From Trachythela sp. YZ-2020 (taxonomy: Eukaryota; Cnidaria; Anthozoa; Malacalcyonacea; Clavulariidae), in NCBI GenBank assembly GCA_016169945.1, contig JADLSH010000382.1, positions 2,356,001 to 2,420,000 on the forward strand: DNA of 64,000 nucleotides, in the 5' to 3' direction. Under the pieces are notes generated by a model, which made no database searches, had not been told where the DNA came from, and saw only the letters and a list, made by a program, of their open reading frames with translations. Of this stretch, positions 24,391 to 36,700 are shown piece by piece (positions within the stretch are counted from its first letter, which is position 1; every line of letters starts with the position of its first letter). The translations under genes and the position numbers were made by a program.

Positions 24391-24402
24391 TTATATCTAT
24401 GG

Positions 24403-25006
24403 AGAATACTTTACAACCTCGTACCCAGGCTTTTCCTTAAGAGCCTGGGGACGAGGTTGAATACTTTATAGGTTGCAGCAGAATTTTCAAAAATTTCCCC
24501 GATTTTATATTTGCTGCCATTCATTGATAATTACACAAAGTATTGTTTTCGTCTATCTGTTTTGTTTTGACATCGCGGGCGCACACTACGAAACATGAAT
24601 GAATGAGTTTTCACATCCAAAATTTGTACAAAGTATACGAACCATCACAAATTGCTTTCCGATGGTTTTAACTCAAGGAAATTAAGCTAAAAGAGATAAA
24701 CATTACTCTGAATTGTACGATTATTTCAACAATTTCGACACAGTCCAGTGACGTGAGTCAACTATACGAACGTGCCAGTATACTATGCGAACGTGCCACT
24801 GTGCCAGTAATTTCTCCAGATTGTAACTTTATCACATGGCTGAACACGCAAGGAAACAATTGCGAACACGTGGCCATGGAGTCGTCTGACGCAAGAACAG
24901 TCTGAACACTGAACAGACTGCCAGTTTTAAACAATTTCCTGAGCACTGAAGTATAGAGGAAAGTTATGTGAGGCAAATTTGCTGTTTCTCGCGTATATGT
25001 AAGTAC
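24403..25006. other. Non-coding DNA with a CCTCGT hairpin
   Basis: At 24416-24462 a short hairpin pairs CAACCTCGTACCCAGGCTTT with its near-complement GAGCCTGGGGACGAGGTTG. Nothing else recognisable. Confidence 0.4.
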
Positions 25007-26060
25007 ATTTCGTCTTATTAATATTTGTATTTACTGCTAATCATGCTCCTATCAATCTTTATTCGCCAAATAACGGAATGTTTTTGAAATATTCCTGTAT
25101 ATCAGGCCCATTTATCGGCCACAAACGGGTTCAAACCGGTTAGCTGGGTTACATTCTTTGATACAATTGTATTGGTATACAGTTATATTTGGCGAAAGAG
25201 AACATAGTTAGATATGGTATTGAACAACAATCAACATAGGCTATAATTGTTTTAATATATTCACAACAACAACATGGTTGAGTAGGTTTTAATGGTTAGC
25301 TCCGACCTGCTAAATCTTAGAATGGAAGTCCCAAGGGCTACATTCTTTGATACAATTGTATTGGTATACAGTAACAGTTATATTTGGCGAAAGAAAACAT
25401 AGTTAGATATTGTATTGAACAACAATCAACATAGGCTATATTTGTTTTAATGTATTCACAACAACAACATGGTTGAGGCGTCTACATGACGCTAATGTTG
25501 TAAGCAGGCTTGCCAAAAATGAACCACCCAGGCTGAGTGCAGTAGAGGTGATGTAAGGGAGCGGTGGTTTTTTGGGGGGGTTGAAAATTTTATTGACAGT
25601 ATTTGTTTGGAAAAACACAACCCCCCTGGGACGTAATAAACGATCGGTCCCTTGCATGATGCAATCATTCATGCAAAGGTGTAGCATTGCTTGCTTTTTC
25701 TTATCGCATATATAATATATGTATTACTAAGTACATTTTGTCTTAAATATTTGTATTTACTGCTAATCTTGCTCATCAATCTTTATTCGCTAAATAACGG
25801 AATGTTTTTGAAATATTCCTGTATATCAGACCCATTTATTGGCCACAAACGGGTTCAATTGTTAGCTCTGACCTGCTAAATCTTAGAATGGAAGTCCCTG
25901 AGGGTTATACATACTTGGATACAATTGTATTGGTATACCATTATATTTGGCGAAAGAGAGCATATTAGTTAGATATTGTATTGAACAACAATCAACATAT
26001 GCTATATTAGCTTTGATATATTCACAACATCAACATGGTTGAGTAGGTTTTAATGGCCAT
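25007..26060. repeat. Locally duplicated AT-rich blocks
   Basis: A block with GATACAATTGTATTGGTATA and AACAACAATCAACAT occurs three times in the same orientation (about 25150-25285, 25340-25475 and 25908-26045). A second block (TTTGAAATATTCCTGTATAT with CACAAACGGGTTCAA) occurs at about 25007-25140 and 25726-25858. A TGCTAAATCTTAGAATGGAA joint recurs before copies two and three. These are direct duplications of a unit of about 0.2-0.3 kb; no coding frame is preserved between copies. Confidence 0.75.
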
Positions 26061-28357
26061 AAAAAAATACAGCTATTTTATTGGGCCTGTTTATAATTAT
26101 GGAGGAAAAAATTATATGCACGTGTAAATGGAGGCCAGCCAGCCGGGATACCCAAGGTATCTCACTTTACCAAGACAATTGTCCCGCAATAATTGGCTTA
26201 TTTGCTGTTGCGGTTACCCTACCTTGTTCTGTCTTTTCGTCTGTATATGAATATGTTTTATGGTACTGTATACATACTGTAATGTAATTTAATTAGGTGG
26301 CAAAGCAAATAAATTAAAATAAATAAATTATTAAGACAAAAATGATTGTGAGACAAATTAATTATTGCACAAAGCTAACTAGTAGAAGTCAGTTCTACTT
26401 TTGCCAGCAATTTCAACAATTTTTTTAATGTTGCAGTGTGTAGCATACTTTTGTACTAGATGTCTAGTCAATGTCTCACAAATGACAATGCTTATAAACT
26501 CACTGAATGGCATCCTATTGGATTTTACAAGACAATTTGGTGCCAATTAAATGGCCATACTATAACACACTAGCTAATTCTTTTATGAGAAATATCCAGC
26601 TTGCACATGTCTCAATTATGTAGGCTAGCATGGTTCCCACATAATGGAATGACATGTAATTAATGTTAAATTTGCACATTCTGATATAAAAATAATATTT
26701 AATCGACAGTATAGTGCCATATGTACAACCCCAAAACCCCCCAAAATCTAGCCACACAACATGCCCCCCAGAGAATTTTGAAATCTACTGTCCCTGAAAT
26801 GCCATTCCATGCACTTTGGGGAAGTTTAAAAGCATAATTGTCAAAAGAATTATTTGCCAATATTTGGTCGAATGAAAAGCAGCTGAACACTAAATCTACT
26901 AATAATACCTAGTAGGCAACAAATCGTCGATCCATCTATCATATCCTGTCTACAGGGCCGCACACAAAGTGTGGGGCAATTTGCCCGGGACCCAACTAAA
27001 CAGGGCCCCCAAATAAAAATCAAGTGAAATATGCATAATATATTGCGGTGAAATAGTCTCTCAGAATGCAGGAATTTGCCATTGTGGAGACCCTAGATTT
27101 AGAAATATTTCTGCCTATCTACACTACATTCGGAAAATATTTATCTGTGGTTTGTAGCCTATCTAGCATTTCAAGTAATCCAGATTTCGAGCAAGCAAAG
27201 CCTGATCCTTAACAAAAGCTCTTTATAGTTAGCTAAGCTGGCATATATATAGAAATGTTTCTTTTTAGTTTAACTTCTTTATGGTTGTAAACATTTATGT
27301 GTATATTCTACTGAAATCACAATGTATTACAAATGATTGGGGCCCTCTCTGCTCCACGATCCCTGACCTCCACGTAAATTTTTCATCCTGTATGGCCATA
27401 CACACATTTTTACATATAAACTTGTAGTACATGTGTTGGTGTGATATAGTAAATTTCAAAAGTCGGTCCCTGAAAAATGGACACCCCAAACTTTCTTCAG
27501 TTTCTTGGGATGTTCACTCCTGTCAGTAAAACATTTTTATAAGAATGGGTGAAATGTATATAAGCAAGTAATTCTTGTAATAAAGATAACGCAATTACCA
27601 AATTATGCAAGGGAAACAATATTGTTCTAGCTCTAAAGAGTACAGTATATGCTGAAATATGTCTTATTCTCCATGTTGAATCGGGGGTTCTTCATTGTTA
27701 AGAGCGTCGAAAAGGGGGCTACCATGAGATTTTCGTACAGTATATAATAAAACCACCTGTGGTGGGTCCATAAATAATGAACGTTGCCTTAGCTTGGTTC
27801 AAGCGCCACACCAGCATACATCACAGTGGTATTAGCTCATATGACTGTTACTTCCGTTTTTGGACTGTTCCATGGCGTCATCGTTACAACTGCTGTAATG
27901 TAAGCAAGGTAATTTTGTATCACTCGTATTACATTGTGTAATTGCTGAGACGTTGCATGTCAGTGCAGCTTTTGCTAATCTATACTATCACATTTCAGCT
28001 AAACCACAACCCTACCTCACCCTACAACCGATGTGTTTTGATTGTTATGGAATGTATTTCAGTTGCATATATCGCGAAAGAATGCAGATCGTCACTAAAT
28101 TAGGAGTCAGATCAGAGACAGCTAGGTGGCCTCAGTGCCCCCATATAGACACCCCTTACCTGACTACCAGAGTCACTTAATATGAGTTCTTTGGCAAGGG
28201 CTCTTGAAAGGGTTTACATAGCTAGGTCATGCATCTGAAGTGTTGAAATCATAACAAAATATGCTAAACTTGCAAGAGAATATTGCATACATCCTATCTC
28301 CCTTATATGCCCCCAAATCTAGAATATTACCCTTATACCAAACATTGGCATCACCCT
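26061..28357. other. Non-coding DNA, one hAT-like end
   Basis: At 26953 the string CAGGGCCGCACACAAAGTGT resembles a hAT terminus, but its partner end is not evident. No gene is recognisable; several open frames of 60-75 codons have no domain. Confidence 0.35.
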
Positions 28358-28432
28358 AGTAGGGTTAGAGTTAGGGTTAGAGAGGGTTAGGGTTAGAGAG
28401 AGGTTTAGGGTTAGAGAGGGTTAGAGGGAGGA
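28358..28432. repeat. Interstitial TTAGGG-like repeats
   Basis: Degenerate runs of TTAGGG, TTAGAG and TTAGAGAGGG follow one another for about 75 bp. TTAGGG is the usual animal telomere unit. The interspersed AG expansions show it is an eroded internal tract and not a chromosome end. Confidence 0.75.
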
Positions 28433-28438
28433 GTGGGA

Positions 28439-28506
28439 TTTATCTTTCTTATCTTCATCTTCCTTATCTTTATCTTGCTTATCTTTATCTTCCTTATCTT
28501 AATCTA
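28439..28506. repeat. 15-bp pyrimidine-rich tandem repeat
   Basis: About four and a half copies of TTATCTTTATCTTCC with substitutions, directly after the TTAGGG-like tract. Confidence 0.8.
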
Positions 28507-28637
28507 CCTTATACTAAGCTCGGCTCTTAGTTATATAGTAGGCTCCGCTTGGAGATATATACTAGGCTCGGCTCGGAGCTATCCTTAGATTAAAGCTAGG
28601 CTAGGAGCTATCCTTACATCTTAGAGCTCGGAGCTAA

Positions 28638-28910
28638 GCTCGCTCGATTTGGAGGTAGGCTCCCTCGATATGGAGATAGGCTCGCTCGATTTGGAGGTAG
28701 GCTCCCTCGATTTGGCAGTAGGCTCGCTCGATTTGGAGGTAGGCTCGCTCGATATGGAGCTAGGCTCGCTCGATTTGGAGGTAAGCTCGCTCGATTTGGA
28801 GGTAAGCTCGCTCGATTTGGAAGTAGGCTCGCTCAATTTGGAGGTAGGCTCCCTCGATTTGGAGGTAGGCTCCCTCGATTTGGAGCTAAGCTCGCACGAT
28901 TTGTAGCTAG
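28638..28910. repeat. 21-bp minisatellite, 13 units
   Basis: Thirteen uninterrupted 21-bp units of consensus GCTCGCTCGATTTGGAGGTA+G. The period is a multiple of three, so both strands stay open and mimic repetitive proteins. I do not consider it coding. Degenerate AGCTCGG-containing units extend to about 28520 on the left. Confidence 0.9.
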
Positions 28911-29370
28911 TCATAGTCATAGGAATAGGAATTGGGTTAGTTAACAAGTATATCCGAGATATGCTTGCTCGGTATGGGTTAAAGAAATGTAAAGTTATGG
29001 TTAAAAGGTGAAAAAAAGCAGCTACGAGGTGACTCGGACAATAAATACTCCAAAGCGAGTGATGGAGTTTAAGAATAATACGCTCTTAGAAACAGACCTT
29101 ATTAACGTTGTAAAAAAATATTTAAGCAATAAATGTGCTTTAAAATGATCGTGTGTGTTCTGTATACATTATTCTCCAGTTTTATCCACCAACTATATAA
29201 ATTGTACAACATTACCCGTACTACCATTAAGATGCATTAAATATTCTGAATGTATTCAAATTTTTAGCTAGATAATCTTAATCACCGTTAATGACTTACT
29301 AATGACTTACAACCTAACAACAAATAGCTAAGAATTTATGTTTACATAAATCGTACTCGTGCTCATTTAT

Positions 29371-29465
29371 GCGCCACGCGCCAGCTCATGCGCCACGCGC
29401 CAGCTCATGCGCCACGCGCCAGCTCATGCGCCACGCGCCAGCTCATGCGCCACGCGCCAGCTCAT
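29371..29465. repeat. 19-bp minisatellite, 5 units
   Basis: Five identical copies of GCGCCACGCGCCAGCTCAT, followed by a partial unit. It is strongly GC-rich against an AT-rich background. Perfect identity indicates recent expansion. Confidence 0.95.
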
Positions 29466-30338
29466 GCACCAGCTCAAAAAACAGGATCGAACGGTACCTA
29501 TATTACTACTCAGACACCTTCAACATGAAAAAACAAATTCTGAAGAATAATGTCACTTCAGATTCAATAAATAATATATGAATAATGATTCTGTCTGATG
29601 GTGACTCGAAAATTTATAGTCTCAAGAACTTGTCTTGTTTTAATTCATATAATATTCAATTTTTCTCAGAAAGTGTTTACAATATATTTTAGGCTTAGTG
29701 AATATCTGATAAAACCACGTGCCTTACTCTGCGTGACCACGGCACGTTTGATCTTTCATAGTATAAGCAGCTAAATAATGTAGATAGAGTCATTCCAATA
29801 TGCACGTGGGGTATACAGTAATCGCATTTCGAGCACGTTGTTGATTTAGATTTCGGATGACACCGTATAAGCCTAATGCCCGGATCAAACGGAACGCAAT
29901 CATGTCTTCGCAAGTTTAACTCCTGAGGGATGAGCAAAAGGGAATGATCACTTGATAAAGAAACACGGAATATGAAATACACGAAGTGTCTGGTGAAAAG
30001 CGATTAATGTTGTTTGTTCGTAATACACAGCTGAAACATGTATATGTTACCCTGTATATTTTTAACAAAGTGCCTATTTTCCACACTTGGTGTGGTTCAA
30101 ACCACTCATTCCCACTTCTCAATGCCTCAGAAGTTAAAATTTGCGGTGACTCGTCTTGATCAGGGGTTTAAGTTAAGAGTTAATTTACAAGAGTTAAGCT
30201 AGATAAAGATTGACCTCCCACTGCATAAGGTATAAAGTTAGAAAGACGATATGTTGAGTACTTATATTTCGTTTGTAGTACTTTGAATTGTATAGGTATC
30301 GCTTTAAAGTACATATTTTTGCAAAAGTACAAATTGTT
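29466..30338. other. Upstream flank of MTHFR
   Basis: No gene recognised. Any MTHFR promoter should lie here or in the MITE to the right, but no TATA box or other core element is convincing. Confidence 0.3.
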
Positions 30339-30617
30339 AAAGTCCTGTTACACGAGACAATTCTTGCTGCAACTTGCAATGCAGTTTCTGACGCAGAGCG
30401 ATGTTATGTAGAAAAGAATTCACAGGAAATACATGGCTCGCGTTTCACGCCGTCCATATCTTTCATTCTCATAAATTTGTCGTTGGGTCTTGTTATGCAA
30501 AAAAACACCGTCAGAGTAAATCGTGGGCCATGCTCACAATTTCTCAGCAAATACTTTTTACATGACTCTGTGTCAAGTGAAAGTAAAGTAAAAATTGCCT
30601 CGTGTAGCATGGCCTTT
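30339..30617. mobile_element. MITE, copy 1, upstream of MTHFR
   Basis: The left end AAAGTCCTGTTACACGAG is the near-complement of the right end (CTCGTGTAGCATGGCCTTT). The same family recurs at 40827-41289 in the same gene. TTA/TAA-type flanks suggest a short duplication, not resolved. Confidence 0.65.
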
Positions 30618-30763
30618 AATATTTTACTCATCAAATTCGTCTTATACAGGTCTCGGGCCGCTTCTGAGACCTCGGGAAAATATTGTAGTGGCGTTATATT
30701 GCATCATTACCAACAACAGGTAGTGCTCATCCTCATTTCTTTTGTTTCTCTAGAGCTTTCTAA

Positions 30764-33700
30764 ATGATGGTGCAAGACACATTTGAGAGTGGTGTCCTAA
30801 CGAAGAGAAAATGTCCCTCACCAACATCAGGAACATCGACACCACTATCTCTCATTGAGAAGATCAAACAAAGTATCGCATTGGAAAAGATATTTTTCTC
30901 GTTGGAATTTTTCCCACCAAGAACGCCTGCTGGGGCTGCAAACTTGATCGGAAAGCTAGAGAAGTACAGTAAAATATTCTATTACACATATAGCTTCCGT
31001 GCGAATAACAGTATTGTCAGGGCCGCCCAGAGACGTTTGGGGGGCCTGGGGCAAATTGTAACTTTGGGGAACTAGTGATTTCCATCGTCAAATATTTTCA
31101 TCTGCTGCTTTAGAAAACTGATTTTCATATCCTTGAACTTTTTGGACAATCAGTTGGATTATGTATTCGAGTCTTGAACATTTATATAGCATTCTAAATT
31201 CACATTTAGTACCTAAATACTGTAGGCGAGTCAGGGGGCATTCTCGCCCGGGGAAGTTTTGAAATCTACAGGATTTCAGGAATGGAAAATTCCTGCAAAT
31301 TTCTGGCAGTAATATCTATCAAATCTATGTATATTTCACTTTATTCTTATTTGGGTGCCGCCCGAGAAAATTGTCCCATTTGCCCTCCCCGTCTGGGCAC
31401 CCCTGGGTATTGTTCAACAAGACGTTCAACAAAATTAATTCCTCAGGGTCACCACCAGGATGAAAATGATTTGTGACTTCAGAAGTTACTAGAAAACATT
31501 CCCATTTCTCAGAAAGCGTACTGCCAGGTTTCAGCATATTCAGCTGATTTCTTTCATTTTAACCATTACTGGTGTACTGAGCATAATTGTTTACCTCACT
31601 TTGATAGCTGTGATCTAGTCTCTGCTTCCGTAGCCTTCCTTGCATATTTCCCTTATTTTAATTTAGCCACCGAGTTTATACAAGAATATCTTTAAGGGCC
31701 TGACGTTCGACACTTATCGACGACCTCGCCTTGTAATTATTTACCTATATATAATGTTGCAAAAATCGGTAGAATTTACCACATAGGCACTGAGCCGGAT
31801 CAAAATTCCCCATATCATACGCTTATCGGGATGAAGTCGAGAAAACGGAATGTGTTCCTATTTTGCCCATTATTTGACGTTGCTTGGATTCATTTTTATG
31901 TTAATAATTTAGTGTAGCAAAATCGAATTTCGTGTCGGCATTCATTCTCAGAAACGTTATTCTAGACTCTAGAGCTTTATGTTACCCTCTCGACAGAATG
32001 TTACGCCCAAATTATGTTATAAAGTTCTTTCGTATGGTAAATCAATCAATCACCCACGAGAATGAAATAGTCTACCTCTTAATGACTATCACCTGGCATA
32101 TGCTGATCTACTCCTCTGATAATAGGCCCTGCACTACGGCGACAATAGGCCCTGCACTATTAAAGCTCTGCACTACCCGAGACCTTACGGCGGGATTATA
32201 TGAACAAGCCTTCAATTTAATTTTTTATATTTTAATAGATTTTCATCAGGCTCGCCATTGTTTTGTGACATCACATGGCATGCCGCTGGTGTGCCAGGTG
32301 GTGACAAGGAGACAAGTTCTATGCATATTGCTGGTGCTGCATTGAATTACTGTGGAGTTGAGATTATGTTGCATATCACATGTGCGAATGAAACGAGGGA
32401 AACTATTACTAGACATTTATACAAAGCGAAATCTATGGGCATAAGAAACATCCTTGCATTGAGAGGAGGTGAGATTGTTCACAATGTCTAGAACTAAGAA
32501 AAGATAGTTTGTCTGATAACTGGTCTGTGTATAAATGCCGCAAACTGACGGAACATTCGTCCTGAACATTGACCGTTAGTCACGTGATGCGTCTTGACAG
32601 ATCACCAGTCTGTAATTTAACTTGTACACAGTGACTTTGCATCCTGGACAGTATGGTACCGGCTAGAGGGCGCGGGTAATCGATTGTGGCGGGGAGCGGG
32701 TAATAAGTTGTGGCACGGGTAATCGACCGGGGTCAATTCCCGATGGGAGTTTTGGCAATTTAAATCGAAAATAACAAAATGGGCCGGTTAAGTACAGCTA
32801 TTGCTCAAATGATGCATAATCACCTGATTACGATAGATAGAGCGGTACTTTTAATAACAAGATTCATGAACTGCTACTTTGTGAGCGCCGTACTTTCTGT
32901 AATGGGGTGCAAGAATTCCTCACAATATAATAACGGATATTATTTATTGCGTTATTTTGTTATATCAATTTAAGAATTTATTATTAAATTAATTAAATAT
33001 ATTATAATATCAAATTTTTTGAGATACCCATAGAGTAAAAAGAACTAAAATCAAGCGTTTAGGATTTTATGGTATTTACAAAAAATATATCAAAACTCGA
33101 GGAATGAAGTTGCCAACCAGTAAGACTAACGCAGAAAGAACGTCGCTGTTTCGTTGCCGAACTGTTCCGCTTTGTACTAAAAATGTCCTCTGATTTTCGT
33201 TTTTTTGTCAAAAATTCCACGGATGAATATTTTCCGTTATCGCACCTGCGCCCTTTCCCAAATTATATGACTATAACTAGAATCTTACATTAAACAAATA
33301 AAACACAGTTCAGAAGTCATTAATGGCAAAGTTAGCATGCGTTGTCTAATTAATTTTGAAGTACTGAGACGAGGATTAAAGGAAAAGTTAAAGAACGATC
33401 AAACGAAATAAAATATTGTTCATCATGTGTTGTTGTGCACGAGGTGCATATTTCTGGTTCAACAGCCTTAGGAGTTGGCAGCATCATGTAACTAAGTTGT
33501 AGTCTTTGATATTTAATGGTTGTTTGTTTATTTTTCCTAAGATCCTCCTCACGGCGAAGATTTTGAAGTGGTTGATGAAAGTTTGGTATATGGTACTGAC
33601 CTTGTGAAACATATTAGACAAGAGTTTGGAGATTCTTTTACGATTTGTGTTGCCGGTTAGTAACTGTTGAAAATGTATTTGATAAATTTCTTAGGGGTGG

Positions 33701-36700
33701 AAGTATGCAATTTCATGGAAAATCTTCAGGGGTGGAAGTATGCTCGCAAGAAATACTAAACAGGCAGAATATTTTTTCCGATAGAAGATTTGAAATTTGA
33801 CCTAAGAGACGTCGTGTCTCATTCTGAGCCATTGAGTTCAACTCATTAACACACACCATTCCTTAACTTTCAAACCATGTATTCTCAGTAGACATTAAAC
33901 AGTACGCATGGACACTGTGGCTATATTTAGCACAAAATACTCAGGTCTGGAGGAAATATTTATTAATCAGGCTTTGCTAATAGGAAGAAAATTATTTTCT
34001 CCACCCTGAAAATTTGTATACAGCAAATTTTCATATCGTATGCATTCAAGTGTCAATTTTTCTACGTGTGTGTGTATGGAATGTGTGTTTGTTGTAATTA
34101 ATGAGCAAGTGCTACCGCACGTTACGTTACGTTTGAAGTGGAAAACGGCTAGTAAGCCTAATATATGGCTAAGACTATATCGAAAGCCGGAGTCCAAAAT
34201 CGACCTAAAAGTCGTCGAGAACGTATACGTAAAGGTACCATAGTGAGGAGCGAATATGACACAAACCTACTGTACTTTGGGACGCCCCCATGCACAACAT
34301 GACAAAAATATTTCATGCAGCTTTGTAAACAGCGGAAATGTTCGCTACTCACCCGTGACTTGTTTGGTTGACCGTTTACGGATTAACTGTGCTTATAATT
34401 ACGGATTATGAATTAAATGTGCTTGATTAACGGCTTAGCTGTTCTTTAACTATGTTCAGGTTACCCGCAAGGCCATCCTGACTGTAGTAGCTACGAAGAA
34501 GATTTGATTCACCTAAAGGAGAAAGTCGATGCTGGTGCTGATTTTATCATTACTCAACTTTTCTTTGAAACTAAAACATTCCTCAAGTTTGTTGAAGATT
34601 GTCGTGAGATTGGTATTGATGTACCCATTATTCCTGGAGTTATGCCAATTCAGGTTTGTTACCGTTAGAAAACGTCATTATGTTTCATTTAGGGACTGCT
34701 GGTTTGAAGCGAGATACCTACACTTGCTCCAAGTCCGAAAGATAGAGACCCGGAAGTAAGCCAACACAGTACAATTCCTAATAACTATTCTGTTCAAAAC
34801 TGAACAGAGAAATTCTGAGCGGGATATAAATATGAATAAATTACGCCCGATTAGAATAAGTCAGAAGAATCTCGATCGCGGCATACAAGAATAAGCCATC
34901 ATGATAAATTAAGGAAAGCTTATACCTGTAATGAATAATGATTATGTATTTTTATGCTTATATATGTAATGCATTCTGTGTCACCTCACCGAGTTATAGG
35001 GGCAAAGTTTTGTACGGCAAAATAATCATTTCGTCTATCTCCGAGGTCTCGGCTCTTTTGCGTGGGATCTTGGAAAACGGGTTGTTACCGGGTTGTATCA
35101 TCTAAATACATAGCTACCAAGTATATTTGGAAGTTTTGGATATTTTTTTGGGGGGTTTTAGGTTGATTGTCGAGCGCTAAATTGTTCGAATTTGTCTGGT
35201 ATTTCAGTTATTAATTTACCGTGCCGTATCTATTAATTAGTTTAAATGAATCTTATAGAGCTACGATTCTCTCCGACATTTGGTCAAACTATCAAAACTC
35301 AGTATACCTAAAGAGATCCTTGATGCAATCCAACCAATCAAAGACGATGACTTGGCTATCCGCAACTATGGCGTAGATTATACCATAAAGATGGTCAACG
35401 AACTATTCTCCAGTGGTGTTGTACCTGGGATTCACTTCTATACTTTGAACCGTGAGGTAGATAAGATAAAAAACTGTATATAACAGGGCTCGAAATAGCG
35501 GCCTGCCAATGGCCAAAAGCCCAAAAGCAGGCCATATTTGAAGAAAGACAGGCGTATAATATCAGGTGAAATTGACACAGATTTATTTCATTAATCTACT
35601 TTTGAGTGTTGTATTTGAAAACTTATGATACTCATTCTGGAAGAGTTAATAGTGAAATAGGCCATGTAGAAAATCAAACATATAGAAATGGAATTAACAT
35701 CAATTCTATTTCTTCAATTGTAAATGAAAGATACAGTATGTCCTTGTTCGTTTAGGAATAGATTATAGGATTGGGATTAGGATTGTAAGAATTAGGAATA
35801 ACTTAAGAGTAGGAAATGGCTGTATTTAAGTTAAGATTGTTGATATGCAAATAGGGCCAGCAACGAAGAAATTCATTATAATTGTAGGTTGCAACGACTG
35901 AAGTTTTGAAACGGACTAATTTATGGACATTGGAGCCATTGTACGCGCGTTCATTACCTTGGAAACCTTCGGCAAATGTTAAGCGAATCAAGGAAGAAGT
36001 TCGTCCGATATTTTGGGCTTCCCGAGCGAAGAGTTATGTACATCGCACGTCCGAGTGGGATGAATTCCCGAATAGTCGATGGGGAGACTCGGCTGCTGCC
36101 TCATTTGGTGATCTCAGTGACTACCATTTGTTCTATTTACGAAACAGAACGAAGAAGCAAACATTGTTAAAAATATGGGGTGAAGAATTGACTTCTGTTC
36201 AAGATATATATGATGTGTTTGTGTGCTACATCAGTGGAGAGAAAAATGTCTATGGATCAAAGGTGATTTCTACAATAATTCGATCGTTTTGTCTTGTGAA
36301 AAATACCACGTTTTTTTTTTCGCAAAGCTTTCCATCCATGCGCCCGAATTCTGATCGGTGCAAATAGTTGTGAATCGAAACCTTACGAGATATTCTGTTA
36401 CCAAATATGGTGTTTTCCACAAAACAAAACCATTGTATATATCGCCATGCGAATCTGCAATGTTCTTAGTACAAGTTGCATTTAAATCGACCCATTATAG
36501 AATGATTGGATTGGGAGGAATGCCATCATGTTAAAAACGCACGCGAGTTTCAAAATGCACGTGTCCTCTCTTTTTCCTACCAAATGGAGATCTTATGTTG
36601 CGTCTGCAACTAAATACAAGTGGAAATCTAAATTGCTTGATGGGGACTGAGGGAGGGCGATAAATAAGATATTACAAGTGATTATTAGGTGTAAAGATTC

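Larger units (their letters stand above)
19641..24401. mobile_element. Long-armed foldback transposon carrying three insertions
   Basis: Both ends read CATAGATATAATAAAC (complement at the right). The inverted arms total about 510 bp each: the left arm is 19641-19676 plus 20347-20820; the right arm is 21763-22045 plus 23354-24401 (after removing insertions). The flanks GAGACTAC (19633-19640) and GAGAATAC (24402-24409) match at 7 of 8 positions, an aged 8-bp duplication. The 0.94-kb middle has no recognisable gene. Insertions at 19677-20338, 22046-23346 and 23623-24390 are younger. Confidence 0.75.

Noticed and set aside
28621..28947. Long repetitive frames on both strands (SLDLEVG and SKSREPT repeats)
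   Set aside because: A 21-bp minisatellite keeps all frames open; there is no start context or flanking coding sequence.
29359..29581. Frames with CATRQLM / RHAPAHAP repeats
   Set aside because: By-product of the 19-bp minisatellite read in rotating frames.
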